Assembly (NCBI RefSeq): GCF_010501105.1
Contig: NZ_QVMQ01000012.1
Span: 34,604 to 98,603 of the forward strand
Source of the DNA: Dysgonomonas sp. 511
GTDB taxonomy: Bacteria; Bacteroidota; Bacteroidia; Bacteroidales; Dysgonomonadaceae
DNA length: 64,000 bases
Direction of reading: 5' to 3'
In this document: positions 53,903-63,078 of the stretch, piece after piece
Layout: every line of letters starts with the position of its first letter
Position numbering within the stretch: position 1 is the first letter of the stretch
Program-made: the position numbers and the translations under genes
Notes under the pieces: generated by a model
The model's database searches: none
What the model saw: only the letters and a program-made list of their open reading frames with translations
What the model was told of the DNA's origin: nothing

Positions 53903-54910
53903 TTATTTTCTTTGTATGTATATTTCTTCTTTGACTACTTTGCTCAAATCGCGTAAATCCCTATAGGTTTTAAGGTCGCGAAATGTATTATTGGCCTTAT
54001 GGGTGACTCTGAAATTGAAGCTTTCTTTTACAAGATAAAATTCTTTTTCTGCGTCGGGGTCGGTATTGGGTACTACAACTTTTTCATCGTAAATGAAATA
54101 GATTACATCGTCTACAATCTCGATAAGATTCTCTGACTCAACCCACTTGCCGTATTCGTCATATCCTCCGATAGTACACGATGGTTCATTCTTCTCATTT
54201 CTACGAAATGTGAATAGAGTACCTTTCAATATTTCCGACTGTTTTTTATTAAATTCTTCGCTAGTGTCCACTCCTATCCATTGGGTGAAACCTGTGATTT
54301 CCCAATTTCCCAATAAATAGTCAAAATCAACCATTTCTTTTTCGGGGTTAATATCTACAACCGAGTTAGGTGCTATACTTGTTTCTCTTTCAAGGAAAAA
54401 GTCTCTGACAAAGAATTTTGCGTTTGGAAAATATTCATTTTTTACATTACTGTATTCGATGTAACGCTTCAATATGCCGGGAGTGTGGCCTATTTCTCCT
54501 ATCCACTGATAGGTGGTAGTGTCTTCGCCTGTCCATTTGCTTTTCCAGTCGTACGTGATGCAATTGCCTTTGGTAGAGTATGTCCCATCTTCGATGATAC
54601 TGTCGATAACATTCTTTGTAGTAAACCTGTATTCTTCACGTTCACTATCATAAAAATAGCTGGTTTTATACCCGTCATACTCTATCAGGCGAAAACTTGG
54701 ATATGTATCAGGATTAGCACCAGCATAGTATTGTGCCTGTATTTCCTTTGACATATAGTAGGTCTCCCATGTACCGAGCAATTCGTCTTCTTTGAGGTCT
54801 GTAGGTTTCAGAGGCGGGTCGGGAGGAGTTGCTCCGGGTTCGTCTTCGTTATTGACACAACTGGCGAAACTCAAAATGGCGAGTAATATTAAAGGTATTA
54901 ATTTTTTCAT
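53903..54910 (-). CDS. Lipoprotein with two lipocalin-like repeats
   Basis: 335 residues from the ATG at 54910; eight further upstream codons are open but do not improve the signal. Lipobox SFASC near residue 18, followed by a proline-rich spacer. Two segments, LLGTWETYYMSKEIQ and LLGNWEITGFTQWIG, are the G-x-W openings of successive beta-barrel units, each with further strands, so an internal duplication of a lipocalin-like fold is likely. No binding residue assignable; function unknown. Confidence 0.72.
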   Translation of the reverse strand: MKKLIPLILLAILSFASCVNNEDEPGATPPDPPLKPTDLKEDELLGTWETYYMSKEIQAQYYAGANPDTYPSFRLIEYDGYKTSYFYDSEREEYRFTTKNVIDSIIEDGTYSTKGNCITYDWKSKWTGEDTTTYQWIGEIGHTPGILKRYIEYSNVKNEYFPNAKFFVRDFFLERETSIAPNSVVDINPEKEMVDFDYLLGNWEITGFTQWIGVDTSEEFNKKQSEILKGTLFTFRRNEKNEPSCTIGGYDEYGKWVESENLIEIVDDVIYFIYDEKVVVPNTDPDAEKEFYLVKESFNFRVTHKANNTFRDLKTYRDLRDLSKVVKEEIYIQRK

Positions 54911-54943
54911 TGTTTTGTAAAAACTATTGTGCATTGTAAGTTA

Positions 54944-54977
54944 CAAAGATAGATAAATCTTATTTAAAGATAACAAA
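54944..54977 (-). promoter_or_regulatory. Promoter of the lipocalin-like lipoprotein gene
   Basis: Minus strand TTTG (54974-54977), 22 bases, TATCTTTG (54944-54951). Confidence 0.5.
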
Positions 54978-55024
54978 GCTTTTACTTTTTTTATAGTAAT
55001 GAATTTGCTTTATCGTATCTATAC

Positions 55025-55453
55025 TTAATGACTTAGAGCCTTTTTTAGCATCATTTCATATTCGTAGTTATAGTCTTGTACCAAGACGTGCATTTCATCT
55101 TTCGAAAGCGAAAGCAATTTAAATACCAGTTTCTTTGGACTTTGCTTTTTCACATTCTTATCCAGATAATCCTGATAATATATGATGATGGCTCCATCTT
55201 CCAGTTTGTATTTTCCTGCTATATTAAAGAGAATCATGCCATCAGTGGCTTCGCCCTTGTGGAATACCATATTTTCTTTGAATATGTATGTATCGGGATT
55301 TTCTATAATGAAGGTGGTGCTGTCTCCCTGTATGCGTTTGTATTCGTGCCATCGCCCTTCAATCTTTTCTTTGGCTGAAACATGTGTTTCTTGTGCTACT
55401 AGCGGAAGTGTGAATAATAGCAGAACAATGTATATGGCTGTTTTTTTTATCAT
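55025..55453 (-). CDS. Exported lipocalin-like protein
   Basis: 142 residues. Signal peptide to about residue 20 (LVAQ). The mature part opens IEGRWHEYKRI, again a G-x-W beginning, and continues with alternating strands (TYIFKENMVFHKG, IAGKYKLEDGAIIIYY), consistent with a single small lipocalin-like barrel. Possibly related to each unit of the adjacent lipoprotein. Function unknown. Confidence 0.7.
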   Translation of the reverse strand: MIKKTAIYIVLLLFTLPLVAQETHVSAKEKIEGRWHEYKRIQGDSTTFIIENPDTYIFKENMVFHKGEATDGMILFNIAGKYKLEDGAIIIYYQDYLDKNVKKQSPKKLVFKLLSLSKDEMHVLVQDYNYEYEMMLKKALSH

Positions 55454-55562
55454 CTTATACTTCTTTTTGGGGGTTAAAAAATAAAAGCGAGGTGTATATT
55501 ATCTCCCAAATATACACCTGCCATCCTTATTCACCAAACCTAATTATAATTATCTGTATTTT

Positions 55563-56300
55563 CTACCTTCTGTTTCTTTCAGTATTCGATTTTCTTCCAG
55601 TGTTCGACGCCAAACGGTATTCGCCTCTGTTGCTTTGCGACGGGCGGTTTACGTTGCTGTTACTTTTCGAATTGTCGCGGCGTTGATTCTTCGATGAATC
55701 GTAGCTGTTCTTGTTCGAATTGTTGCGGTTTTTGTTGGTATGTATATTGCTGTTGTTCTTTCTGTTATCTTGTTTGTAGTCGCGCTTGTATGTCTGATTG
55801 TTGTTGTTATTGCGCGGACGGTCGGCTTTATAAACATTGTTTCTTCCATGATTTGCAGACTTTGTGCTTGAATACCATCTTACATCGTTTCGCCTGCTGT
55901 TGTGGTAACGGTGGTCGCGGCTATCGCGTATCACTATTTGGTTTCTATAACCTTTGTAGCGTCCATAGTCCCTTACGTGTGTATGGTGGTATCTCCACGG
56001 TTCGCGCACATTCAATACTACTTTATAAAGTCTATACAAATCGTAGTTGCGGTATCCATAAGGCAGGTAACGTGCCGAGATCCATCTTCCGCGATCCATG
56101 TAATAGAACATTTCGTAATTTACATCGTAATAGCAATCTATATCAGGGAAATAATAAAACCCTACGTAATCGTAACCAACCGGACCCCATGCAGGTTGAC
56201 GGCCTATATTGATGCTTACATTTATATTTTGAGCTTCTGTTGTGCTGTAAAACGAAGATACTCCAACCAATATTGCGAATAATAATATAAACTTTTTCAT
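55563..56300 (-). CDS. Exported basic protein with long disordered Asn/Arg/Lys tail
   Basis: 245 residues. Signal peptide to about residue 23 (TEAQ). Residues 35-110 are Tyr-rich (YVGFYYFPDIDCYYDVNYEM, YLPYGYRNYDLYRLY), a pattern seen in small Bacteroidetes envelope proteins. From about 130 to the end the sequence is almost only Asn, Arg, Lys, Ser and Asp and must be disordered and strongly positive. No known domain recognised. It may bind polyanions such as LPS or DNA at the surface; that is inference. Confidence 0.7.
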   Translation of the reverse strand: MKKFILLFAILVGVSSFYSTTEAQNINVSINIGRQPAWGPVGYDYVGFYYFPDIDCYYDVNYEMFYYMDRGRWISARYLPYGYRNYDLYRLYKVVLNVREPWRYHHTHVRDYGRYKGYRNQIVIRDSRDHRYHNSRRNDVRWYSSTKSANHGRNNVYKADRPRNNNNNQTYKRDYKQDNRKNNSNIHTNKNRNNSNKNSYDSSKNQRRDNSKSNSNVNRPSQSNRGEYRLASNTGRKSNTERNRR

Positions 56301-56568
56301 AGCGATAAATATTAAAAAGTGAGTACTGTTTTTATCTCTTTGTATCTTTGATATGCTTCCGGCTGAAAAGATTAATTACACTTTTGTGTTTTAACTAAAA
56401 TTAATTATTTGTGATATTCTTGATATTTCACCTACTGCTATACAACGCTTATTATCAAATGATTATTGAATTAATGCAAATGTAAGCTCTCATAATTGCC
56501 CGATTTTACTTATCTTGCATTAAGTTTTTTAATAAAGTACGGAGAGAAGACGTTTACAGCAGAAATAA
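56301..56568. other. Divergent intergenic region upstream of rfbA
   Basis: A TATCTTTG at 56343-56350 (plus) and a TACATTTG at 56477-56484 (minus) are -7-like but lack -33 partners. No repeat, hairpin or ORF of note. Confidence 0.45.
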
Positions 56569-56598
56569 TTGAAGTATCCGCGAATAAGACTATCTTTG
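56569..56598 (+). promoter_or_regulatory. Promoter of the rfbA operon
   Basis: TTG (56569-56571), 19 bases, TATCTTTG (56591-56598): full consensus. The start near 56605 lies before the ATG at 56620 and rules out the longer upstream reading of rfbA. Confidence 0.7.
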
Positions 56599-56619
56599 TC
56601 TCCCGATAAAAATAAATAT

Positions 56620-57486
56620 ATGAAAGGAATTATTCTTGCCGGAGGTAGTGCCACAAGGCTTTACCCCCTTTCCAAAGCTATATCGAAACAGATAATGCCT
56701 GTTTACGATAAGCCCATGATTTATTATCCCCTATCCACCCTGATGCTTGCCGGAATACGCGAAGTGCTGATAATATCCACGCCTCGCGATTTGCCGATGT
56801 TCAGGGAATTACTTGGCTCAGGCGAAGAATTGGGTATGAAGTTCGACTATGTGGTACAGGAAGTCCCTAACGGACTGGCTCAGGCGTTTGTGCTCGGTGA
56901 GGAATTTCTTGACGGAGAAGCAGGTTGCCTGATACTGGGCGATAATATGTTTCACGGGCAAGGCTTCTCGAAGATGCTGAAAGATGCTGCTTCGGTAGAA
57001 AATGGAGCATGTATTTTCGGCTATTACGTGAAAGACCCGCGAGCATACGGAGTTGTAGAGTTCGATGAAAACAATAAGGTTATTTCGTTGGAAGAAAAAC
57101 CTCAAAACCCAAAATCGAACTATGCCGTTCCCGGGCTTTATTTCTATGACAAAACAGTAGCCGAAAAGGCTAAAGCACTGAAACCATCTCCACGTGGTGA
57201 ATACGAGATCACCGACCTGAATAAAGTCTATCTCGAAGAAGGAAATCTGCAAGTACAGCTTTTCGGACGCGGATTTGCATGGCTCGATACCGGCAACTGC
57301 GACAGCCTGCTCGAAGCAGGCAATTATGTAGAGACCATACAAAAACGACAAGGTTTTTATATTGCCTGTATAGAAGAGATAGCGTGGCGAAACAAATGGA
57401 TAAACGATGACCAGTTACGTGCCCTAGGTAATAAACTTGATAAAACAGCATACGGACAGTATATTCTGGGTTTAATAAACGAATAA
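56620..57486 (+). CDS. rfbA: Glucose-1-phosphate thymidylyltransferase
   Basis: 288 residues; makes dTDP-glucose from dTTP and glucose-1-phosphate. N-terminal [20 protein letters not shown] (nucleotide loop and catalytic Lys), [10 protein letters not shown] (metal Asp) and [14 protein letters not shown] are all as in RmlA. Start chosen at MKGIILAGG. First gene of an operon with rfbC, 4 bases apart; rfbB and rfbD are not in the window. Confidence 0.95.
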   Translation: MKGIILAGGSATRLYPLSKAISKQIMPVYDKPMIYYPLSTLMLAGIREVLIISTPRDLPMFRELLGSGEELGMKFDYVVQEVPNGLAQAFVLGEEFLDGEAGCLILGDNMFHGQGFSKMLKDAASVENGACIFGYYVKDPRAYGVVEFDENNKVISLEEKPQNPKSNYAVPGLYFYDKTVAEKAKALKPSPRGEYEITDLNKVYLEEGNLQVQLFGRGFAWLDTGNCDSLLEAGNYVETIQKRQGFYIACIEEIAWRNKWINDDQLRALGNKLDKTAYGQYILGLINE

Positions 57487-57490
57487 TTAT

Positions 57491-58039
57491 ATGACATTCA
57501 CCGAACAAACTATACCTGGAGTATGGATAATAGAGCCAAAAGTATTTCTCGACCAACGCGGATACTTTATGGAAGCCTATAAAAAAAACGAATTTGAAAA
57601 ACATATAGGCAAAGTAGAGTTTATACAAGATAATGAATCAAAATCGACCAAAGGGGTATTAAGAGGACTGCACTACCAATCGGGCGAATACTCACAAGCT
57701 AAATTAGTCAGGGCATTGAAAGGACGTGTACTCGATGTTATTGTCGATTTGAGAAAATCCTCGTCTACCTTTGGCAAGCATGTAGCAGTAGAACTGACCG
57801 AAGATAATAAAAAGCAACTATTCGTACCTCGCGGATTCGCCCACGGTTTCCTCGTTTTGAGCGATGAGGCTACATTCTCCTACAAAGTAGATAATATATA
57901 TGCCCCTCAATACGAGAATACATTGCAGTGGAACGACCCTGCACTTGGCATAGACTGGGGCATGGACGAAAAAGAATTGATCTTATCGGCAAAAGATAAG
58001 CTTGGAACTCTTTTGGCCGATGCTGTATTGTTCGATTAA
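57491..58039 (+). CDS. rfbC: dTDP-4-dehydrorhamnose 3,5-epimerase
   Basis: 182 residues, cupin fold. Motifs VLRGLHYQ with the catalytic His, DVIVDLRKSSSTFG and FVPRGFAHGFLVLSDEA, then YKVDNIYAPQYE with the catalytic Tyr. Double epimerisation of dTDP-4-keto-6-deoxyglucose at C3 and C5. A 3-base gap follows before the lysozyme gene, so expression is likely shared. Confidence 0.95.
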   Translation: MTFTEQTIPGVWIIEPKVFLDQRGYFMEAYKKNEFEKHIGKVEFIQDNESKSTKGVLRGLHYQSGEYSQAKLVRALKGRVLDVIVDLRKSSSTFGKHVAVELTEDNKKQLFVPRGFAHGFLVLSDEATFSYKVDNIYAPQYENTLQWNDPALGIDWGMDEKELILSAKDKLGTLLADAVLFD

Positions 58040-58042
58040 ACA

Positions 58043-58825
58043 ATGGTGAAAGATTTACGAAAAAAGACAGGTAGTAGAAGAAAGAAAACTTTACCTTCCC
58101 GGAAGGCGAAGTTTTTGATAATAGCTTTATCCGCGATTTTTTCATCAGTATTAATCTTTTTACTTATAAAATCTTTTTCAGGGAAAACTGAAACGTTCGA
58201 CTCCAATAAATATTTCGTAAAAGGCATAGATGTTTCGCATCACAATCCCATTTTGGACTGGAAGAATGTAAAATTGCAAAATATATCGTTTGCTTACCTG
58301 AAAGCAACGGAAGGTAATTCGCATATCGACCGCAATTATCCTTACAATTACGATCTGGCAACGAAGGCAGGAGTTGCGACCGGTGCTTATCATTTCTATA
58401 CGTTCGCTCTTTCGGGCGAAGAACAGGCGCGCCATTTCCTGAAAACAGCCAAATTTGCATCAGGCGACCTGCTTCCTGCTATAGATGTAGAGCATTCGCC
58501 GGCCAATCCGTATAGCAAAGATGAGAAATACAGGGCATTGGTCGTAAACGAATTGAAGGTGCTCGAAAATGAGCTTTATGAACACTTTGGCATACATCCC
58601 GTTATTTACACCAACAGGGATTGTTACAAGCATTACATAAAAGGGCATTTCCCCGATAATATCATCTGGATTTGCGACCTGGATAAAGAGCCGGGCGAAA
58701 AACTCGGAAACTGGAGGATATGGCAGTTTTCGCACAAAGGCGAACTGGCTGGTGTCGACGGACATATCGACCTCAATTACTACCGTTATTCCTACGAAGA
58801 ATTTAAAGAGTTATTATTACCATAA
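58043..58825 (+). CDS. Membrane-anchored GH25 lysozyme
   Basis: 260 residues. A basic N-terminus (KDLRKKTGSRRKK) is followed by one membrane span (about 28-50), so the enzyme faces the periplasm. GH25 barrel starts KGIDVSHHNPILDWKNVK with the catalytic Asp region, followed by YLKATEGNSHIDRNY, GAYHFYTF and AIDVEHSPAN, and ends GVDGHIDLNYYR. Cleaves peptidoglycan between MurNAc and GlcNAc. Grouping with rfb genes is unexpected and may reflect envelope insertion. Confidence 0.9.
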   Translation: MVKDLRKKTGSRRKKTLPSRKAKFLIIALSAIFSSVLIFLLIKSFSGKTETFDSNKYFVKGIDVSHHNPILDWKNVKLQNISFAYLKATEGNSHIDRNYPYNYDLATKAGVATGAYHFYTFALSGEEQARHFLKTAKFASGDLLPAIDVEHSPANPYSKDEKYRALVVNELKVLENELYEHFGIHPVIYTNRDCYKHYIKGHFPDNIIWICDLDKEPGEKLGNWRIWQFSHKGELAGVDGHIDLNYYRYSYEEFKELLLP

Positions 58826-58835
58826 CATAAAAACA

Positions 58836-59840
58836 ATGAATTACCGCATCGTACTTTATCTGTTAATCAGCGTCATTTTTATTTCATGTTTCGATGAAGA
58901 CAAATTTGAAAACACAAAAAGAGGCAATTTCGAAGCTTTGTGGAATATACTCAACGAGCGGTACTGCTTTTTCGAATATAAGGACGTAGATTGGGATGAG
59001 GTCTATACCCGCTATTCGGAACGTATAAGTGGCAATATGGACAACGATGCGTTTTTTTCACTGATGGCCGAAATGCTTGCAGAACTCAAAGACGGGCATG
59101 TCAACCTTACTGCCAATCACGATGTAGCCCGTTACTGGAAGTGGTACGAAGACTACCCTTACAATTTCGATACCAAGATACAGGATAATTATCTGGGTAC
59201 CGATTATGGCATTGCCAGCGGACTGAAATATAAAATGCTCGACGATAATATCGGTTATATCTATTATGGAAGTTTCTCCAGCGGGATTGGCGAAGCGAAT
59301 ATCAATCAGGTACTCGACCGCTTTGCTGTCTGCGAAGGCATAATCCTCGATATACGCAACAATGGAGGAGGGCTGCTCAGCAACAGTGAGAAACTCGCCT
59401 CGCACTTCTTCAACGAGAAAACGCATGTAGGCTATATGCAGCACAAAACAGGCAAAGGGCGCAACGATTTTTCGAAACCATACGAGACATATGTCGAACC
59501 TTCTAACGGCGTAAAATACCAGAAAAAGGTAGTGATACTTACCAACAGGCGTTGTTATAGTGCTGCCAACGATTTTGTAAATGCCATGCGTTATGCACCT
59601 GATGTCACTATCGTAGGCGATAAAACCGGAGGGGGCAGCGGCATGCCTTTCTCGTCCGAACTACCGAACGGTTGGTCTGTACGCTTTTCGGCATCGCCCA
59701 TGTACGATGCCCAGATGAATCATCTGGAATTTGGTATAGACCCACATTATAAGGTAGATATGACCGATGAGGATATGGCTCGGGGCATCGACACTATCAT
59801 AGAAAAAGCCCGCGAAATAATAAAATCGGGTGTGAGTTGA
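58836..59840 (+). CDS. S41-family (tail-specific/CtpA-like) peptidase lipoprotein
   Basis: 334 residues from the ATG at 58836; the longer frame would start inside the lysozyme gene. Lipobox FISC near residue 19. The N-terminal helical region resembles other Bacteroidetes S41 proteins; the catalytic domain has IILDIRNNGGGLLSNSEKLA and LTNRRCYSAANDF with the nucleophilic Ser, then VGDKTGGGSGMPFS. No PDZ domain is obvious. Substrate unknown. Confidence 0.88.
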   Translation: MNYRIVLYLLISVIFISCFDEDKFENTKRGNFEALWNILNERYCFFEYKDVDWDEVYTRYSERISGNMDNDAFFSLMAEMLAELKDGHVNLTANHDVARYWKWYEDYPYNFDTKIQDNYLGTDYGIASGLKYKMLDDNIGYIYYGSFSSGIGEANINQVLDRFAVCEGIILDIRNNGGGLLSNSEKLASHFFNEKTHVGYMQHKTGKGRNDFSKPYETYVEPSNGVKYQKKVVILTNRRCYSAANDFVNAMRYAPDVTIVGDKTGGGSGMPFSSELPNGWSVRFSASPMYDAQMNHLEFGIDPHYKVDMTDEDMARGIDTIIEKAREIIKSGVS

Positions 59841-59878
59841 TTCTATCAGAATGCTCTATCAAAATGCTACTATCTATT

Positions 59879-59975
59879 GCCATGTTGAACGATAGTGAAT
59901 TGTAAATCGCCGAAGCGAAGGCGAGGCAAACATCTCTCCAATCAAAAGAGATCCTACCCTTCGGTCAGGATGACA
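59879..59975. repeat. Remnant of a dispersed inverted repeat
   Basis: Left end TGCCATGTTGAACGATAGTG and right end TTCGGTCAGGATGACA are rough inverted counterparts, around ACATCTCTCC and GAGATCC. This resembles a repeat type often seen in bacterial genomes (TGTCATGCTGAACGAAG... AGGATGACA), here strongly decayed. Confidence 0.5.
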
Positions 59976-60126
59976 GGGTTATACATTAGTGGTTTTGTCT
60001 TTTTGGAATTAAAAATTCTTAAATAAGCGTCTTTTCTATTTTTGCATACCGGTTAAATATGTTGGAAAATACCTTATTTTGACAAAATGATTTGTTGAAA
60101 TATTATTTTAAGTCATAGCTTTTTCT

Positions 60127-60134
60127 TAAATTTG
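60127..60134 (+). promoter_or_regulatory. -7-like element upstream of the malic enzyme gene
   Basis: TAAATTTG, with TATTTTTG at 60037-60044 as an alternative; neither has a -33 TTG at the normal distance. The leader can pair TTTCAGA (60136-60142) with TCTGAAA (60169-60175). The rest of the 59841-60222 gap is otherwise plain. Confidence 0.35.
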
Positions 60135-60222
60135 TTTCAGATGTCAGTCAATATATTATTTTGTCGATGTCTGAAATTATTCTACTAAACAGTTTTATCA
60201 ACCTTGTTAAAACTCAGAAGCT

Positions 60223-62508
60223 ATGCCAAAAGTCACAAAAGAAGCAGCCCTGAAATACCACTCATCGGGCAAGCCCGGAAAGATAGAGGTAGTTCCTACC
60301 AAATCGCACAGTTCACAATTCGATTTGTCGCTCGCATATTCGCCCGGAGTGGCCGAACCGTGCCTCGAAATTGAAAAAGATGTACAAACAGCCTACGACT
60401 ATACAGCCAAAGGCAATCTGGTAGCCGTAATCTCCAACGGAACGGCAGTATTAGGCTTGGGCGATCTCGGAGCATTAGCATCCAAACCGGTAATGGAGGG
60501 CAAAGGCTTACTCTTCAAAATATTCGGAGGTGTAGATGTTTTCGATATAGAAGTAAACGAGACCGACCCCGAGCGGTTTATACAAACAGTAAAAGCTATT
60601 GCGCCTACCTTCGGCGGCATCAACCTCGAAGATATAAAAGCACCCGAATGCTTCATCATAGAAAAAAGGCTGAAGGAAGAACTCGATATCCCTGTCATGC
60701 ACGACGACCAGCATGGCACAGCAATAATTTCTGCCGCCGCCCTTATCAATGCGCTCGAAATAACAGGAAAAAAAATATCGGAAATCAGGCTTGTAGTCAA
60801 TGGTGCGGGAGCTTCCGCCATTGCCTGTACCAAGCTTTATATGAATTTCGGGGTAAGGAAGGAAAATATCATTATGTGCGACAGCAAAGGCGTTATCACT
60901 ACCCGCAGGACGAACCTGAGCGACGAAAAACGCCTTTTTGCCATAGACAGCAATATGGTTACACTAAGCGAAGCCATTGCCGGTGCAGATGTGTTTCTAG
61001 GTTTATCCAAAGCCGATGTGTTGACAATAGATATGGTGCGTTCGATGAATGATAACCCGATCGTTTTTGCGCTGGCAAACCCCAATCCCGAAATATCGTA
61101 TGACGACGCTATGGCTTCCCGCAACGATATTATATTCGCCACAGGACGTTCCGATTATCCTAATCAGGTGAATAATGTATTGGGGTTCCCATATATTTTC
61201 AGAGGTGCGCTCGATGTCAGGGCTACCGCTATCAACGAAGAGATGAAAATGGCGGCGGCAAAAGCCATTGCCGGACTGGCGCGAGAGGTAGTGCCCGATG
61301 TCATCAATACGGCTTACGAAATAAAACGTCTGGCTTTCGGGCGCGAATATATCATTCCTAAGCCGCTCGATCCGCGCTTGTTGACTACCGTTTCTACAGC
61401 TGTTGCCAAAGCGGCAATAGAAAGCGGTGTCGCCCGTAGGATTATAACCGATTGGGATGATTATGAAGACCACATATCCGAAATGCTGGGGTATGGCAAC
61501 AAGCTTATCCACAGGCTGCATACTATGGCTAGAGGTGAACCTAAACGCGTGGTTTATTGCGAGGGAAACCATATCAATATGATGAAAGCGGCTGTTATAG
61601 CCCAAAAAGAGGGTATATGCCAACCGATACTGTTGGGCAGCGAAGAACGTATCCGAAATATTGCGGCCGAAAATGGTATCGAACTTAATGGTGTGCAGAT
61701 AATAGACCATCGCAATATCTCGGAAGACGAACGCCGGAGCAAATATGCCACTCTATTGAGTGAAAAGAAATCGCGGGAAGGTATCCGCTATCAGGAGGCT
61801 TTTGAGAAAATGAACGACCGCAATTATTTTGGCATGATGATGGTTGAAACAGGCGATGCCGATGCAGCCATAACGGGTGTCTATAGCCATTACCGCGAAT
61901 TTTCGAATACAGCGTTAGAGGTCATCGGGCTTCGTCCGCAATACAAGCATTTCGCAGCCATGCATATCGTACAGACCAAAAAGGGACCGTATTTCCTTGC
62001 CGATACATTGATAAACCGTTGGCCGGAAGAAGATGTATTGATCGAAATAGTAAAACTTACGCACGATGCAGTACGTTATTTCGCTACAGAGCCGGTTATG
62101 GCAATGCTTTCGTTTTCCAATTACGGAGCCGATAATAATGGTAGCCCTAAGAGCATTGCAAATGCAATCAGGTATTTCCACGAAAATCATCCCGATTTTA
62201 TCATTGATGGCGAAATGCAGGTGAATTTTGCAATGAATAAGGACTTGCGTGACAAGACCTTTCCGTTTAATACATTGAAAGGAAAAGATGTGAATACATT
62301 GATATTCCCCAATCTAAGTTCGGCAAATATATCCAGTAAGCTATTAATGGAACTTGGCATTGCGGGCGAAAGCCTCGGCCCTATACAAATGGGGTTGCGC
62401 AAGCCGGTTCACTTTACAGATATTGAAAGTTCGGTTCGCGATATCGTAAACCTTACGGCTGTGGCTGTAGTAGATGCTATTGCTAATAAAGAGGGGCAAA
62501 GTAAATAA
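60223..62508 (+). CDS. maeB: NADP-dependent malic enzyme with C-terminal phosphotransacetylase-like domain
   Basis: 761 residues, MaeB type. Residues 1-430: malic enzyme with DLSLAYSPGVAEPCL, VISNGTAVLGLGDLGALASKP, HDDQHGTAI (metal) and the NADP fold VVNGAGASAIACTKLY. Residues 435-761: a PTA-like domain beginning IHRLHTMARGEPKRVVYCEG, thought to be regulatory (acetyl-CoA binding) and not catalytic. Oxidative decarboxylation of malate to pyruvate with NADPH formation. Confidence 0.95.
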   Translation: MPKVTKEAALKYHSSGKPGKIEVVPTKSHSSQFDLSLAYSPGVAEPCLEIEKDVQTAYDYTAKGNLVAVISNGTAVLGLGDLGALASKPVMEGKGLLFKIFGGVDVFDIEVNETDPERFIQTVKAIAPTFGGINLEDIKAPECFIIEKRLKEELDIPVMHDDQHGTAIISAAALINALEITGKKISEIRLVVNGAGASAIACTKLYMNFGVRKENIIMCDSKGVITTRRTNLSDEKRLFAIDSNMVTLSEAIAGADVFLGLSKADVLTIDMVRSMNDNPIVFALANPNPEISYDDAMASRNDIIFATGRSDYPNQVNNVLGFPYIFRGALDVRATAINEEMKMAAAKAIAGLAREVVPDVINTAYEIKRLAFGREYIIPKPLDPRLLTTVSTAVAKAAIESGVARRIITDWDDYEDHISEMLGYGNKLIHRLHTMARGEPKRVVYCEGNHINMMKAAVIAQKEGICQPILLGSEERIRNIAAENGIELNGVQIIDHRNISEDERRSKYATLLSEKKSREGIRYQEAFEKMNDRNYFGMMMVETGDADAAITGVYSHYREFSNTALEVIGLRPQYKHFAAMHIVQTKKGPYFLADTLINRWPEEDVLIEIVKLTHDAVRYFATEPVMAMLSFSNYGADNNGSPKSIANAIRYFHENHPDFIIDGEMQVNFAMNKDLRDKTFPFNTLKGKDVNTLIFPNLSSANISSKLLMELGIAGESLGPIQMGLRKPVHFTDIESSVRDIVNLTAVAVVDAIANKEGQSK

Positions 62509-62512
62509 AAGA

Positions 62513-62546
62513 AGAGGGTGTGTTTTAAACTTTAAACATACCCTCT
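62513..62546. terminator. Bidirectional terminator between maeB and rpiB
   Basis: AGAGGGT...GTTT and AAAC...ACCCTCT pair with a short loop between the two convergent genes, with an AT-rich tail on each side. Confidence 0.7.
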
Positions 62547-62562
62547 ATTCTATGCTATAATC

Positions 62563-63018
62563 TTAGCAAGGAATCTTATTTATCCTGTCCTGATGCCTTC
62601 CTCCTTCAAATTCGGTGTTGAAAAATATTTCTGTCATCTGATAAGCCTGTTGTTGTGTAACGAACCTCCCCGGCAATACCAATATATTCGCATCGTTGTG
62701 CAAGCGCGTCAGCTGTGTGATTTCTTCGTTCCAGCACAATGCCGCCCTTACTTTCGGGTGCTTGTTGAGTGCCATATTGATACCGTTTCCTGAGCCGCAA
62801 ACGGCAACGCCATATTCGCATTCACCTTTGTCTATGGCCTTACCCAACTTATGGGCAAAGTCTGGATAATCGACACTATCGGTCGAACAAGTGCCGAAAT
62901 CGACATATTTAATCCCTTCTTCTTCAAACACATCTATGATGTATTTCTTTGTTGTAAAACCTGCATGGTCGCAAGCCAGGCCTATCGGTTTATCCGATTT
63001 AAGAATAGATATTTTCAT
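62563..63018 (-). CDS. rpiB: Ribose-5-phosphate isomerase B
   Basis: 151 residues. Interconverts ribose-5-phosphate and ribulose-5-phosphate in the non-oxidative pentose phosphate pathway. Blocks GLACDHAGF, DFGTCSTDSVDYPDFA and VAVCGSGNGINMALNK contain the substrate-phosphate loop and the catalytic cysteine. Transketolase, which uses the same pool, lies 60 bases upstream. Confidence 0.95.
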   Translation of the reverse strand: MKISILKSDKPIGLACDHAGFTTKKYIIDVFEEEGIKYVDFGTCSTDSVDYPDFAHKLGKAIDKGECEYGVAVCGSGNGINMALNKHPKVRAALCWNEEITQLTRLHNDANILVLPGRFVTQQQAYQMTEIFFNTEFEGGRHQDRINKIPC

Positions 63019-63030
63019 CTGGTTAAGTAT

Positions 63031-63064
63031 AAATTACGGGCTGTATTTTCGCAGCCCGTAATTC
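63031..63064 (-). terminator. Terminator downstream of transketolase
   Basis: ATTACGGGCTG (63033-63043) and CAGCCCGTAAT (63052-63062), a perfect 11-bp stem; the following tail on the minus strand is TTTATACTT, so some read-through into rpiB is possible. Confidence 0.55.
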
Positions 63065-63078
63065 TTAATATAATAAAT

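Noticed and set aside
58752..58835. Upstream start for the S41 peptidase
   Set aside because: Overlaps the end of the lysozyme gene and would destroy the lipoprotein signal that begins at 58836.
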